Below, in pieces: positions 1 to 11,531 of a DNA stretch of 64,000 bases (within the stretch, counting starts at the first letter, position 1; each line of letters begins with the position of its first letter). The stretch is from Hsuehochloa calcarea (lineage: Eukaryota; Streptophyta; Magnoliopsida; Poales; Poaceae): NCBI GenBank assembly GCA_036346395.1, contig CM070615.1, positions 20,765,282 to 20,829,281 of the forward strand. Direction: 5' to 3'. Under the pieces are notes generated by a model. It was given only the letters and a program-made list of their open reading frames with translations. It was not told the origin of the DNA and searched no databases. The translations under genes were made by a program, and so were the position numbers.

Positions 1-151
1 GACCTATTGGCGAATCCATGGCGCATGGTGAAGCGGTTTAGGTCAAAAGGTTAAAGACGGCGCTTTGCGAAGCGTGCGTGTGTGACCCGTTTGTTAGTGG
101 GCCTTAACGGGAGCCCAATAGAGTCAAACCCTAGGAGTTCTAGGCCTCCAC

Positions 152-159
152 TATAAATA
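152..159 (+). promoter_or_regulatory. TATA box of family L LTR
   Basis: TATAAATA follows 'cctccac', and the same context recurs at 54045-54052 and inverted at 63917-63924. Conservation in three copies supports a core promoter of the LTR. Confidence 0.5.
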
Positions 160-750
160 GGAGGAGGTGGTGGCTGCACCACGTCTCTCTCGCCTCTTTT
201 ATGTTTCAAAACCCTAATTGGCTTAGGGGGAGTTGAGGTGGAGGCTAGGGCTCTTGATGGTTTGAGGTGATTTTCATGATCTTAGATTGACCACTGTTCC
301 TTGATGGAGTGGATGTAATCCAGCATCAATCACGATTTTAATCTACGTAAGGTTTGCTTGAGATAAATCTCTTTTCGTTCTTGCTTTCAATTTCGTGATT
401 TTAGGGTTCTCTTTGATCTACGAGTTTTTGATTGATTCTTTCACGTGAATTAGCTTGCTGTGATACGTGTGAACCTATCTAGGATCATCTTGATCATCAT
501 TCACTCACGAACAAGCATTAGAATCAAGTTTTCGTTCTTGCCCGGTTTTAGACCCTCTGTTACTCAATTGACAACTGTTCAGGATCTATCCAAGAATTAT
601 CATTATATTCGATTGGAATAGGTCCTCAATAGCATAGAGAAGGTGTGTGCAAAGTTTCGTGAAGTTTGGAGTTGAGAATCAAAAGTTAGACCTAATTGCA
701 ACTTCGTCATCGGGTTGTTTTTACTGTTTCAGATCTGTTCTGGAGTCGGC

Positions 751-870
751 CGGTCCGACCGCCCCTCAGCACCGGTCCGACCGATTTGGCAGCGGTCCGA
801 CCGCCGGTATAACAGCGGTCCGACCGCCCGGCAATCGGTCCGACCGGTGGAGTCCAGAGGTCAGACCGCC
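751..870 (+). repeat. Array of CGGTCCGACCG palindromes
   Basis: Five exact copies of the 11-bp odd palindrome CGGTCCGACCG start at 751, 773, 793, 816 and 836. A degenerate one (GGTCAGACCG) starts at about 859. The spacing is 20-23 bp, close to two helical turns. Related motifs lie in the other family L copies at 54645-54705 and 63198-63360. Confidence 0.8.
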
Positions 871-1014
871 CGTGCACTGTGTTGCTTTAATCTTTGATGA
901 TTTTGTCATATTGCTTAGGGGATTAATTTGAATTCAATACTAGTCTTCCGCTGTACTGGTATATTGATCTTCATAGCTTCCTAATAGCTATTGGAGTGAA
1001 ATTGTGTTGAATTC

Positions 1015-3062
1015 CTAATAGCCTAGAGTAATGAATACCATAGAAACAAGACAAGGTGGTCTTTGAACAAGAGGTTGTGCCGCAGAGGCAAAGACTGAAA
1101 GCTTAAGGTATGAAGGAACCACTGGAGATAGACCAGGGGAAGGCTGTGATAGTGGATAAATGGGTGAAGAGTTAGAAAGAGATAACCATGAAATCGACTC
1201 AACGGTGGAAACAGGACAAGGAGCCGAATCTTGATAGAAAAAATGTCGAGATTCGTAAAAAATAACATCTCGTGAAATCCTGATCCGCCGAGCAAAAGGA
1301 TTATAGCAGAAATAGCCCTTATGCTCAAAACTATAACCAAGAAACACATACTTAACTAACTGATCCGATAGTTTGGTGCACCCACGAGGCTACAACAGAG
1401 CAAAACAAGTACAACAAAAAACACGAAGGTGAGTGTACTAGGGGGCTCAAGAGTAGAGACTTTCTATAGGACTGACACACTTAAGAGCAGTGTAAGACTG
1501 CATATTGATGAGATATGCAGCCGTAGAAACAGTCTCAACCCAGAACTATGGTGGAACGTGAGAGGCAAGGAGAAGAGTGTGGGCAGTCTCAATTAGATGA
1601 CAATGTTTGCGCTCAGTAATCCCATTATGAACATGGGCACCAGGACAAGAAGACTGGTAAAGAGTGCACTGCTTAGAAAGAAACAATCTAAAAGCGCCAG
1701 AACAGTACTGGCTAGCAGAATCACAGCGAAAAGTACGGATGAAAGAATCAAACTGAGTATGAACCAGCATTGCAAAGCTACGATAGATCTCAAGAAACTG
1801 ACCACGATAAGACTTATGGAAAATCCATATAAAACAGGAATAATCACCAATGAGGATCACGTCAAATTTATGCCCACCTTTAGAGATAATAGGCCCAGGT
1901 CCCCATACATCTAAATGAACTAAGCAAAAGGGCGAGAAGACAAGGGCTCACTAGAATGATAAGGAAGTTGCTGCTAGTTGTCCAGCTTAAAACCCTGACA
2001 AAATATGGTCGTGTCAATAGTAACACGTCTAAAAACACTCTGATGAACTAATGAAGAAAGACGAGACCCACACAAGTGACTTAGACGATGATGTCACTGC
2101 GCAAAAACTCCAGAGGTGGTGGCAGCAGTGGCGGTAGAGGTAGACATAGAGGTGATATAAGCAACTGAAGTGGACAGAAGATGGAGGTGGTCAAGAATGT
2201 AAAGACCATGACGATCCCTATGGCGTCGGCCAGTCCCAGTGTCGTCTCTATCTGTTGGTCCTGGATGAAACAGGAGTGAGAGTCAAAGCCAACTCTACAG
2301 CCAAGATCGATAAGATGACCCACTAAGAGAAGTTGTATGGTAAGCTCGAGAACATGGGAAATAGCTGGAACAGAAAAATCAATGGACAAAAGAGTGCCCT
2401 GATAGCTGACAGACAGAGGATTACCGTTAGCTGTCTGAACAGAGATAGGAAAAATCGAAGGTCCAACTGAAGTGAGAGATGTGGAGTCTGGTGTCATGCG
2501 GAAAGAAGCACCAGAATCCAGAACCCGGAATCCAAGAAGTACCTAGAGGAGACGTCTGAGCTAGAATAGCAAAACCTGCTAAGTTGTGAGAGACCTACCG
2601 AATTAGAGCATAGCATAACTGCAGAACATAGTTACCTCGCTGAGAAGGTCCTAACGTGCTGGTCTGTCCTCCCATCGAGGAAGGGCCTCCGTACCCCCCT
2701 TGGATCGTCCACCCCCACGCACCTTGTTTCGCTTTTTTTTTCACTGTACAACTCTAGTAGTAGTGCCCGAAGTTCTTACAATAATTTCACTGAACCCCAG
2801 TTGGTGCAAAAACTCAAGCGAAAACAGATACCTTAGGAGGGACTGTAGTAGAAACAGAAGCCGTCGGTGTAGTCGAAGAAGAAGGGGTAGCAAGCACAAC
2901 CGGAACAAACAATGCTGCTAACATGCGATGAAGCTCCTCAGCACGAAGCGTCGAAAGAGCTTCAGTGACTATCGTTTGTAGTGAGCAGCTCAGTAGTTGA
3001 GCCCTAACAGGCTCAAACTCTCGAAAAAGATGACAGACGAAGTATAAAGGCAAAGACGACAA
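1015..3062 (-). pseudogene. Ty1/copia polyprotein remnant (gag, protease, integrase)
   Basis: Read on the minus strand from 3062 to 1015, the order is gag, protease region, integrase and post-integrase linker. The gag piece at 2814-3062 has the UBN2-type segment with 'REFEPVRAQLL'. The pre-integrase region (2081-2497) begins 'MTPDSTSLTSVGPS', as in copia proteases and linkers. The integrase core at 1546-1860 shows 'DYSCFIWIF' and 'HNGITERKHCHLIETA'. The linker at 1015-1347 shows 'MFLGYSFEHKGYFCYNP', a copia hallmark just after integrase. Reverse transcriptase and RNase H are missing because the fragment stops at the family L LTR. Stops and frame changes separate the pieces, so it is non-functional. 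Confidence 0.85.
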
Positions 3063-3989
3063 CGTTCCTCCTTCTGCACCTTATGACTCTCTAGGTAGAG
3101 TGGAGAAGCCAGTAGCGCCGGCCGCCTCGCTAAGCGCGCTGCACTGCGCCAGCCATGCCCCATGCACGCTCACCGCCGCACGCGCTTGAATCTGTCGTCT
3201 CGCCAAGCGCACCGCTCCACATGCCCCGAAGATGTGCCAACGTCGGCCTAGAGCCGGGCTACAGTCGGCCGGCAGCGAGCCCCCGGCGTGGCGTGCTCAG
3301 GCGGCGAGTGTCCGTAGAAGTTGGTGCAGCTTGCCGATCCGACCGCGGTGTCGCCCAAGACGGCAACACCGCCAGCCAGCCTACCGCCAAGAACCCCGGG
3401 TTGGCTCTCCTACAATCATCGCCGACCTCCTCCCACACCGACCCCCGACTCCCGTAAGAAACACCCCCCGCCGCCACTCAGGCTAATCGGGGTAGGGAAA
3501 CCCTACCCCGTTCGGCATCTTGAATCGGCCGAGTGGACCGGGGCGCGCGTGGGCTGGATCGGGCCCGAAAGGCCAAACAGGTCTTGCAATCGACTACGGC
3601 GGTACAACAAAAAAGGGAAAAGAAAATAAATCCCAAAAATTACAAAATGGATTCTAAAAATTGCACAAATTTTTTCTCAAAACAAAAAATTAGCGATTTA
3701 GCCCCTGGAAATTTTAGAATTCGCCGAAAATTCATTTTCTAGTAGAAAAGGGGCCCAGTAATTCAATTTTTGAATAAGTTTTAGCATTTGAAGCTTGTTT
3801 AAATTTGTTATTACTATTTCTATGCAATTTATGTATTTTATTTACTATTTTGATTATTTGTGATTGTTTATATTGCTTTCACTAACTGAAAATAGCGGTA
3901 AATCATGAAAAATACATGAACATTATGAGAATTTTTGCAACTATTTTATGCAAATTAGCATCAGTAATCTTATAAACTCTTTGCATGAA
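3063..3989. other. Unassigned stretch, GC-rich then AT-rich
   Basis: 3100-3600 is GC-rich with open frames in several phases, none resembling a known protein. It may be the 5' leader of the minus-strand copia fragment. 3640-3989 is AT-rich and runs into the copia A gag, so it may be that element's leader. No LTR boundary or primer site could be placed. Confidence 0.4.
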
Positions 3990-4906
3990 TATACAGATAA
4001 CTAGCATTACCAACCAGGAGTTCAAAGAGCTGGCCCAGCATGGCCACAATTACGTGACTTGAGCATAAGATGTTGAGATCGTACTTGGAGTCAAGAAGCT
4101 CCGTACTGCTATCAGACTTGGCACCTTAAAGGATGCCACTCCAATTGCTGAGGAAAATGATCAAGTACTTCATTTCCTGCCTAATGCTAAAAAATGAGTA
4201 TATGGTGGAGAAGAACGCACTACCTTTATGGACCGCACCGAGGAAGCGGTTCAAGAAGCTGAAGTACACCATTCTTCCTCGGGCAGAACAAGAATGGAAA
4301 CGACTACGTTTTGCTGACTATAAGACCGTGGGGGAGTACAATTCTGCATTGCACAGTATTTGTACAAGTCTTCAGCTCTGTGGTATGGTAACCACAGGTG
4401 AGCAGAAGATCAAGAAAACTCTCTGTACATTTCAACCAAACGGAGTGCAATCCACACGCAATTATTGTCAAGATGGCTACAACGAGTATGCCGAACTGAT
4501 TGACATCATGCAAGTTATGAATCTCAAGATGATGTTCTCGAAAGAACTACATCTCACATCAACCTAGTAGCACTATTGGTCATGAAGTCAATGCTAGCAT
4601 CCACAAGGTGAGGAAGCCTCACTCAAAGCAAAGAGGCAAAAAGGGTAAGGTCATGGGTCACTAATTTTGAAACTTAAGTTTAATTGGAAAGAGCCAAGAA
4701 GCGTGGATAAAAGAAGCACGATGAGAAGCCCTATGGTCAGCAGGACCAAAGTTGCTACAAATGTGGCACTTGAGGACATTGGTCACGTGTTTGCCGTCAG
4801 CCGCAGCACGTGATTGATGCTTTCAAGTCTAAGAAGAAGAGTAAAGGACATCATGAAGCACACCTCGCCATTGCAGGCATAGAAGATCCATAGTCATGGG
4901 TTGCAC
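3990..4906 (+). pseudogene. Copia A, piece 1: gag with zinc knuckle
   Basis: This is the first of three pieces of one plus-strand Ty1/copia element. The amino end at about 3990-4130 resembles 'NQEFKELAQHGHNY' of copia gag and has an in-frame stop. The body (4133-4567) carries the UBN2-type gag segment, with 'ALPLWTAPRKRFKKLK' and 'TVGEYNSALHSICTSL'. Near 4745-4800 a CCHC zinc knuckle (CYKCG...GHWSRVC) is broken by a stop. The piece ends at the 5-bp repeat TGCAC (4902-4906), where E1 inserted; the frame resumes after 21155 with the protease. Several stops make it non-coding. Confidence 0.85.
4902..4906. repeat. E1 left target-site duplication TGCAC
   Basis: It matches 21151-21155 exactly and flanks the TG...CA ends of E1 inside copia A. 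Confidence 0.9.
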
Positions 4907-5759
4907 TGATGAACCATGAAGGTCCTGTTCTGGCCCGATCTTTCGGTGAGAAGGTAAGTTGGTAGTAGTCGCTCAACTCTCACGATCCTGGCTACGAACT
5001 CGCAAGGCTCGAAACCACGCAATCGCTAAACTGCTCGACAAGTTGTTATCAACCGTGTACGAATACCCAGATGACCTGATCACAAAGATCAATTCCTGCA
5101 TACACCGAAGAACCACGCAAGAATAAGATAAATAGGCAATCTGGAATTGTGAATAGGAATTGAAATTGTATTGATAAGTGGGGTTCCGAAGAACAATGTC
5201 GTTGTTGATCTCGTTGAACAAGAGGACAAAGTATAAAGTAGTAAAACTAAAATTTAATCAACAAAACTCACCAAACCCTAAGGGTGGCAGCCACTATGTA
5301 AAGGAGGAAGAGAGGGGGCGGTGTGGGTATCTTGTTCATATGTGAGCGATTGCAAACCCTAGGTTTCGGCCAATTACAAGGCCCATGCCCATTAGCATAG
5401 GTGGCGCAGCACCAAGTTCCTTTACTCAAATATTGCTAAGTGTTGGCCTAAACAACTTGATATATAGTCTTCACGCTAGGTTCTACTAGGCCTCAGTATA
5501 TAAATATTCATTCCTCCTATGATCATCTCCATGCTTGGTGCTGCTATCATCTCCATTTAACATGCCTCCCGATCCTTGATGTCCAAGTAAAATAATATCA
5601 CATGTTTTAGGCAGCATCATAGAGTTCATAGAATATGGATGCACTCCGAGAAACGAAGTCACCTGATAATTTAGTTGTCGAGCACGTGCTCTAGTAATTG
5701 GTCCTTGCACATCAGAAGCAGTAGGGATGGTTGTATCAGTGGAAGGGATGTCCTTATCA
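4907..5759 (-). repeat. E1 3' LTR
   Basis: The LTR is 853 bp and aligns throughout to 20339-21150 except for 5605-5665, which that copy lacks. On the minus strand it starts TGATAAGGAC and encodes the carboxyl end of pol ('PITRARARQLNY'). The purine tract lies just outside at 5760-5770. Confidence 0.88.
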
Positions 5760-7042
5760 TCCCCCTTCTTGAATTGGAGTCGTCCTCGACTCAAGGTCAT
5801 CTTCTGCTCCCAGGTATGGCTTCAAATCTACAATGTTAAATTGGGACTAACCCCAAAATCTGCCAGCAGATCAAGTTTATATACATTATCATTAGTCTTT
5901 TCTAACACTTTAAAAGGGTCGTCAGCTCTAGGCATCAATTTAGCCTTTCTCAAGTCAGGAAACCTATCTTTGCGCAAATGCAACCAAACAAGATCTCCAG
6001 ATTCGAATGTTATTTATTTTCTACCCTGACTACCCGCAAGTTTATATTGTGCGTTCATTCGCTCTATATTTTCTTTAGTTGTCTCATGCATCTTCAGAAT
6101 CAATTCAACACGTTGTGTAGCATTAATGTTTACCTTTTTTGAAGATGGTAGATGTAATAAATCAATAGGAGCGCGAGGAATAAATACATAAACAACCTGA
6201 AAAGGGCACATCTTTGTGGTTGAATGATGCGAACGGTTGTAAGCAAACTCCACATGAGGTAAGCATTCTTCCCACATCTTCAAGTTCTTCTTCAAAACAG
6301 CCCTCAATATAGTGGACAATATCTGGTTGATAACTTCAGTTTGTTCATCTGTTTGGCGATTGCATGTAGTAGAAAACAGCAACTTTATCCCTAATTTAGC
6401 CCATAGTGTACTCCAAAAGTGACTAAGAAACTTCGTATCACGATCAGACACAATTGTATTGGGCACTCTATGTAGTCGAACAATTTCTGTGAAAAATAAT
6501 TTAGCAACATTTGTAGCATCATCGCTCTTATGACAAGGTATGAACTACGCCATCTTCGAAAATCTATCCACAACAACAAAAATATTATCCCTTCCCCTCT
6601 TTGTTCTAGGCAGTTCTAAAACAAAATCTATAGAAATATCTTCCCAAGGTACGCTAGGAACAGGAAGATGCATATATAAACCATGTGGATTAAGACGTGA
6701 CTTAGCTTTGTGGCATGTAGTGTAGCGAGACACATAGCGCTTAATGTCGCGCCTCAACTTAGGCCAATAGAAGTAATCGGTCAAAACATCCTCTGTCTTC
6801 TTGACACCAAAATATCCCATGAGTCCTCCTCCATGCGTCTCCTGTAACAACAAAAGACGAACGGAGCTAGCTGGAATGCATAATTTGTTAGCACGAAACA
6901 AAAATCCATCATTCACAACAAATTTATTCCAGCTTTTGCATTCTTTACAATTCTGGAAGATATCTTTAAAATCATCACCATGCACATATTGCTCTTTAAT
7001 TGTATCTAAACCAAAAATTCTGAAATCAAGTTGAGATAACAT
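5486..7042 (-). pseudogene. E1 integrase and pol carboxyl end
   Basis: The HHCC-type zinc region and start of the core lie at 6545-7042: 'HGGGLMGYFGVKKT', 'CHKAKSRLNPHGLY', then the first catalytic Asp in 'ISIDFVLELP'. The rest of the core is at 6014-6466 in another frame, with 'SDRDTKFLSHFW' (second Asp) and 'NRQTDEQTEV' (third acidic position). The final segment, 5486-5800, crosses the polypurine tract into the LTR and shows 'ITRARARQLNYQVTSFLG'. At least two frame changes split the domain, so no active enzyme is expected. Confidence 0.85.
5760..5770 (-). promoter_or_regulatory. E1 polypurine tract
   Basis: On the minus strand AAGAAGGGGGA directly abuts the 3' LTR start. It lies within the pol reading frame. 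Confidence 0.75.
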
Positions 7043-7150
7043 GGTATAACGACGAGATAAGGCATCAGCAATAACATTATCCTTTCCTTTCTTGTGCTTA
7101 ATGACATGTCTACGGTTCAGATTTGATTGACTACGAATGTGCTTTAATTT

Positions 7151-7480
7151 TTAATGATCAGAATGTATAACAAATTCTTTGGACCATAAACAATGTTGCC
7201 ATGTCTCTAATGTCCGAACTAAAGCATATAATTCCTTATCATAAGTAGAATAATTCAGACCAGGCCCACTTAATTTCTCACTAAAATATGCAACAGGTTT
7301 ACAATATTGAATAAGCACACCTCCAAGTCCAATTCCACTAGCATCACATTTAAACTTAAAAGTCTTACCAAAATCAGGAAGTTGGAGAAGTGGTGCATGT
7401 GTAAACTTATCTTTCAAAATCTGAAACAATTATTCTTGTTTAGGGCCCCAGATAAAAGGAACACCTTTCTTTGTAAGCTC
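7151..7480 (-). pseudogene. E1 RNase H
   Basis: This Ty3-type RNase H segment follows the RT connection domain. Visible motifs are 'FKCDASGIGLGGVL' (first catalytic Asp), 'PVAYFSEKLSGPGLNYSTYDKELYAL' in shortened view (catalytic Glu in 'DKELYAL'), and 'FVIHSDH' at the end. The frame then stops, and the C-terminal HHPGK-like part is lost or shifted. It lies between the RT and integrase remnants as expected. Confidence 0.82.
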
Positions 7481-7482
7481 AT

Positions 7483-8413
7483 TCATCGATGTGACAATGG
7501 TGCTGAAATCTTTAACAAAACGTCGATAAAATCCAGCAAGTCAGAGAAAACTCGCACTTGTGTGGATGTTAGAGTCGGCCAACTCTGTATAGCTTTGATC
7601 TTGGCTTGATCAACCTCAATTCCCTGTGGAGTAACAACATAGCCAAGAAACGATACTCGATCGGTGCAAAAGGCGCACTTCTCAAGGTTACCAAATAAAT
7701 GTGCATCATGTAGAGCATTAAAAACAGCACACAAGTGTCCAAGATGTTTCTCTAATGTTTTGCTATAGATCAATATATCATCAAAATATACCACCACAAA
7801 TTGTCCTATGAAAGCACACAAAACTTCATTCATTAATCTTATGAAAGTACTAGGTGCATTAGTTAACCCAAAAGGCATCACCAACCACTCATATAATCCA
7901 AACTTAGTTTTGAATGTTGTTTTCCATTCATTGCCTAATGGCATGCGAATTTGGTGATACCCACTACGCAAATCAACTTTAGAAAATGCCGTAGAGCCAC
8001 TTAATTCATCAAGCATGTCATCTAGCCAGCCTAGGAATAGGATGATGATATCAAATAGTAATATTATTGATAGCTCTACAGTCAACACACATACGCCATG
8101 ATCCATCTTTCTTAGGTACCAAAATCACAACAATACAAGGACTAAGACTTTCATGTACGTACCCTTTGTCAAGCAAGTCATGCACTTGATGTTGAATTTC
8201 CATAGTCTCTTCAGGATTGATTCTATATGGCCCACGGTTGGAAAGTGAGGCTCCTGGAATTAAATCAATTTGATGTTCAATCATCCTAATTAGAGGCAGC
8301 CCTAGGGGTATGTCAGTTGGAAACACATCAGCAAACTCTTGCAAAATGTTAGCAACAGTAGGAGGTAAAGAAGGAGGCATATCCTGAAAGGAAAATAAGG
8401 CTTCTTTGCACAC
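7483..8413 (-). pseudogene. E1 reverse transcriptase
   Basis: The fingers region at 8051-8413 has 'GPYRINPEETMEIQ' and 'LVPKKDGSWRMCVDCRAIN'. The palm at 7483-8106 has 'KVDLRSGYHQIRMP', 'MPFGLTNAPSTF' and the catalytic box YFDD at about 7777-7788, followed by 'ILIYSKTLEKHL'. The two parts are in different frames and one fingers motif is altered at the break near 8050. The sequence is otherwise close to the Ty3/gypsy consensus, pointing to a moderately old copy. Confidence 0.88.
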
Positions 8414-9377
8414 TAAAGAATAGCAATTAGATTTTCTATCTTACATCTCACGAATATCATAATTAGTAGCAAGGAAAATAGAACATTTAAATTAATTTCA
8501 CCTTTCCTAGCACTAGGTTCGTTCTTCTTCGGGTGCACAAGTTCGTTAGCTACAATCTGATTTTCACTTTTGCTAATCTCCTTTTCTCTATTAGCTCTCT
8601 CTAATTCATCCTTTAAAATAGCTTCAGGAGACATAGGCAACAAAGTACTTTTCATTAAACATGAGAGTATACTTATTAGTTCTACCATGATGCATTGTAT
8701 CTCTATCATACTGTCAAGGCCTACCCAATAACAAAGAACATGCTTGCATAGGTACTACATCACAATCAGCATAATCATGATAAGAATCAATAGAAAAATG
8801 TACTATCACAATGCAAGTTACCTTCAATTTGCCACAATTGTTGAACCATTGAATGTAATATGGGCAAGGGTGCTGTTGTGTGGTCAATGCAAGCTTCTCA
8901 ATCATGTCATGCTCACCAAATTGTTGCAATTTCCTCCATCAATGATCACTCGACATGAACGCTCCTTGATGACAAGCTTTGCTTGGAACAGATTGTAGCA
9001 TTGATTCTGCTCAGCATGCTCCATTTGTGCACTAAGTACACACTTCACTGTAAGGCTTAAATACTTATCTAAAATTTCAGCACCATATTGTTCCTCGTCG
9101 CGCTCAGATTCTTGGTCATCACCTACGAGGTCAGTTGCAAGCAAAGCATATTCTTCCTCAATGTCACTAGCTGAAGTATACTCACCATTATCTTTTATAA
9201 AGAGAGCCTGCTTGCTAGGGTAATCCCACATCATGTGTCCACAGCCCTTGCAGCGATGACATTGTGTTTCTCGTACTCTATCCATTGAAGCAACCGAAGA
9301 TGAACTTTGTGCGGGGGTTTGTACCATGCTCTTGCTCGTTTCTGGTGCGCGTGATGGTGTAGTGGAAGTAGATGGAC
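8414..9377 (-). pseudogene. E1 zinc knuckle and protease
   Basis: The 8902-9327 segment shows a gag CCHC knuckle whose last Cys has become Tyr ('CHRCKGCGHMMWDYP'). An acidic linker follows, then the protease active region 'RVIIDGGNCNNL'. 8714-8929 continues the protease with 'DVVPMQACSLLLGRP', the usual end of this family's domain, and 8414-8710 is a degraded linker to RT. The gag upstream of this point is displaced to 18026-19097 by the E2 insertion at 9377/9378. Confidence 0.82.
9373..9377. repeat. E2 left target-site duplication TGGAC
   Basis: It is identical to 18021-18025 and flanks the TG...CA ends of E2. Confidence 0.9.
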
Positions 9378-11517
9378 TGTAATACCTCGGAATCGAATCG
9401 GGTAATTAGACTATCAGCCGGGAGAAGAAAGGGCAAAGAAAGGAGTATAAATTCTGAAACAAGAAGGGGTTTTTCACATTATTTCGACAACCTGGGCCCT
9501 GGGCTGCAGCCCAGAGGGGCCCAAGAGGGGCCGCCATGAGGGGATCCTCCCCAAAACCCTAAAACCCTCCCTCCTCCCCCTATTCCCCCTAGTGGCCGCC
9601 GCCTCTCCCGACCTCTTCCCTGCGCCACTGTTGATCGTCCGTTTTGGGTAAGTTCTGTACGTTTTCTGATCTTCTCACCTCTTAGAAAGTTGTAGCTCTT
9701 TGTCTTAGCTTTCTTTTGGCACCGAGATCATCTGATTTGGAGTTTCGGTTTAGGAGATATGGTAGTTTTACCGCGACTGTCCAGGAGAGCTGACGTGATT
9801 TGGAAGATTTTCTTGTCGGGCCATTATAATTTACTTAGGGGCTGAATCTGTTATTTTCGTTTTCTAGAGTTTTGTTCCTGATGTCTTTATCTTTCTTTTG
9901 GCACCGAGATCACTAGCTTCCGCCTTTCGGTTTAAGAGATATGAATTTTTAATCGCGCACTATTCTGTCTGCCTGAGAATTTAGAACTGTTGGTTTGCCC
10001 CTCGGTTTTGATCTAGTTAGAGTCCGATTCCGAACTTCCAACCAACTAGGTTTTTGTACCCCTTGAAATTATCTTTCCGAGTTGATAAAGATCACCTCAA
10101 TTGGATCAGTATATTGAAAGTTACATAATTTTCTTTGCTACTGTTCTGTAATCTGGACAATTATCTGTTTGTGTTTTCTTCTGTTGTTTAGGACACTATT
10201 TTGGCCGAATCAAAAGATCCAGTCAACTAGAGTTTCGTAGTGTTATGCGTTAAGAGTATTTGAGCACTGGTTTCAAGTCATTCGGAGTTACAGATATTTA
10301 ATTACGATTTTTCTCGTACTGCTGTTCAGAAGGGCTGATATTGGCTGATTAGTTAATTCGTCATTTTGAGTTTTTGGTTTTGTTGATTAGATAGAGGGTT
10401 ATGGTAAAACGCTTGTAGCCACGTCCTGTCTTGTTATTCTTATTTCGAATGAATATTTGTGTAGGCGGTGGGGCAGGGAGTGGAGAAATTCATCGTTGCC
10501 TCCTAACTCGTCCACAGGAAGGCAAGTACATGGTAGAGTGGTGAACAATGGGTTGTTCACTATGATCATTGTTGTTACTTATCATGCTATTTATTATGCT
10601 TTCGTTCAGCTTATTCTTATACATGATATTGATGACCTTGAGTGAATGAGATTATGATATTGAGATAATGAGGAGGAGATATTGAGTTAATGAGATGGAC
10701 TATGTTGATGAATAAATAAAGATGTCGCATCATTTACATTCATCATGACAGGGATTGCATGAGCCAGGTCGGTGAGAAAGTCATGTAACTATTCTGGTGA
10801 GGTCGGTGAGAAAGATACATGACTAGTCCGGAGAGCTCTAGATAAAATCCTACTTTGGTGGGGACATCACGGGAGTGAAGGATAGACTGTGTCATCGACG
10901 GGTGAACACTCCGCTATACCGGTATCAGCTGATGAGATGCATATGAGCATGTTAGTGCATTCGCATATCTAAGTAAATTGTTAAATTGTGCAACTTTACC
11001 TATATGGAATATGGCTTGGTTGTTTGAGAATGACAATGGCATTAACTAAATGGATGATGATGATAACTTTGATTATGGTTAATAAACTATTGTTTATGGC
11101 TTTATTATGTATTTGCTGAGTCTTGGACTCATTCTTGCTATATTGTTGTTTTTAGGTGACCAGTGATGACGTTTTACTCGGGAAGGGCTAGCGTACTTGG
11201 AATCATGCACTTCACCCAATTATTTGATTCATTGGACATGAGAAACTTTTAGAATAACCTGAATATTTATATCTAGGACATGATGGTATTGAATAACCAT
11301 AGATGCTTGGTTTATTTTAATCTTGGTTTATTATTTTGCTATGCTCCTAGGTCTAATTTATCTATGACTGTCATAGTGTTATGCTTGTGTTAATGCGACC
11401 CGTGGATGGGTTTTAATGTTGTTATGCTTGCTGAAATTTTATAGTAAGTTGATGTAAATTAGATGGTTATAGTAGTTTAGTGGTATTCTAAGCTCAATGT
11501 TGGGCTGGGGTGTTACA
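9378..11517 (+). repeat. E2 5' LTR
   Basis: The LTR is 2140 bp and matches 15889-18020 along its length. Differences are largely one-base indels in G or C runs. A TATA-like TATAAA lies near 9446, only about 70 bp inside, so U3 may be very short. The last few hundred bases resemble the end of the E3 LTR, including 'gctataccggtat' and a 'gctgagtc..ggactca' block. Confidence 0.88.
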
Positions 11518-11519
11518 AT

Positions 11520-11531
11520 TGGTATCAGAGC
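11520..11531 (+). promoter_or_regulatory. E2 primer binding site
   Basis: TGGTATCAGAGC, two bases after the LTR, is complementary to the 3' end of plant initiator tRNA-Met. The downstream flank 'ggctttaggtcc' also follows the E3 primer site. Confidence 0.85.

Larger units (their letters stand above)
1..1015 (+). repeat. Truncated LTR fragment, family L
   Basis: This is LTR-like DNA without coding capacity. It holds a TATA box at 152-159, a leader-like stretch with 'aaaccctaat', and a cluster of CGGTC-GACCG palindromes (751-870). Related sequence occurs at 53915-54722 (same strand) and, inverted, at 62988-64000; all three share the TATA context, a motif near 'caaaagttagac', and palindromes in the same relative place. 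The copy at 62988 shows the true LTR end, 'cctaca', with a 'caccccctagtcgcc' context typical of grass copia LTRs. Here that end is missing because a minus-strand copia fragment begins at about 1015. The 5' end lies outside the window. The short open frame at 647-931 is an artefact of the palindrome array. Confidence 0.6.

Noticed and set aside
647..931. 94-codon frame near the window start
   Set aside because: It spans the CGGTC palindrome array and has no family resemblance or start context.
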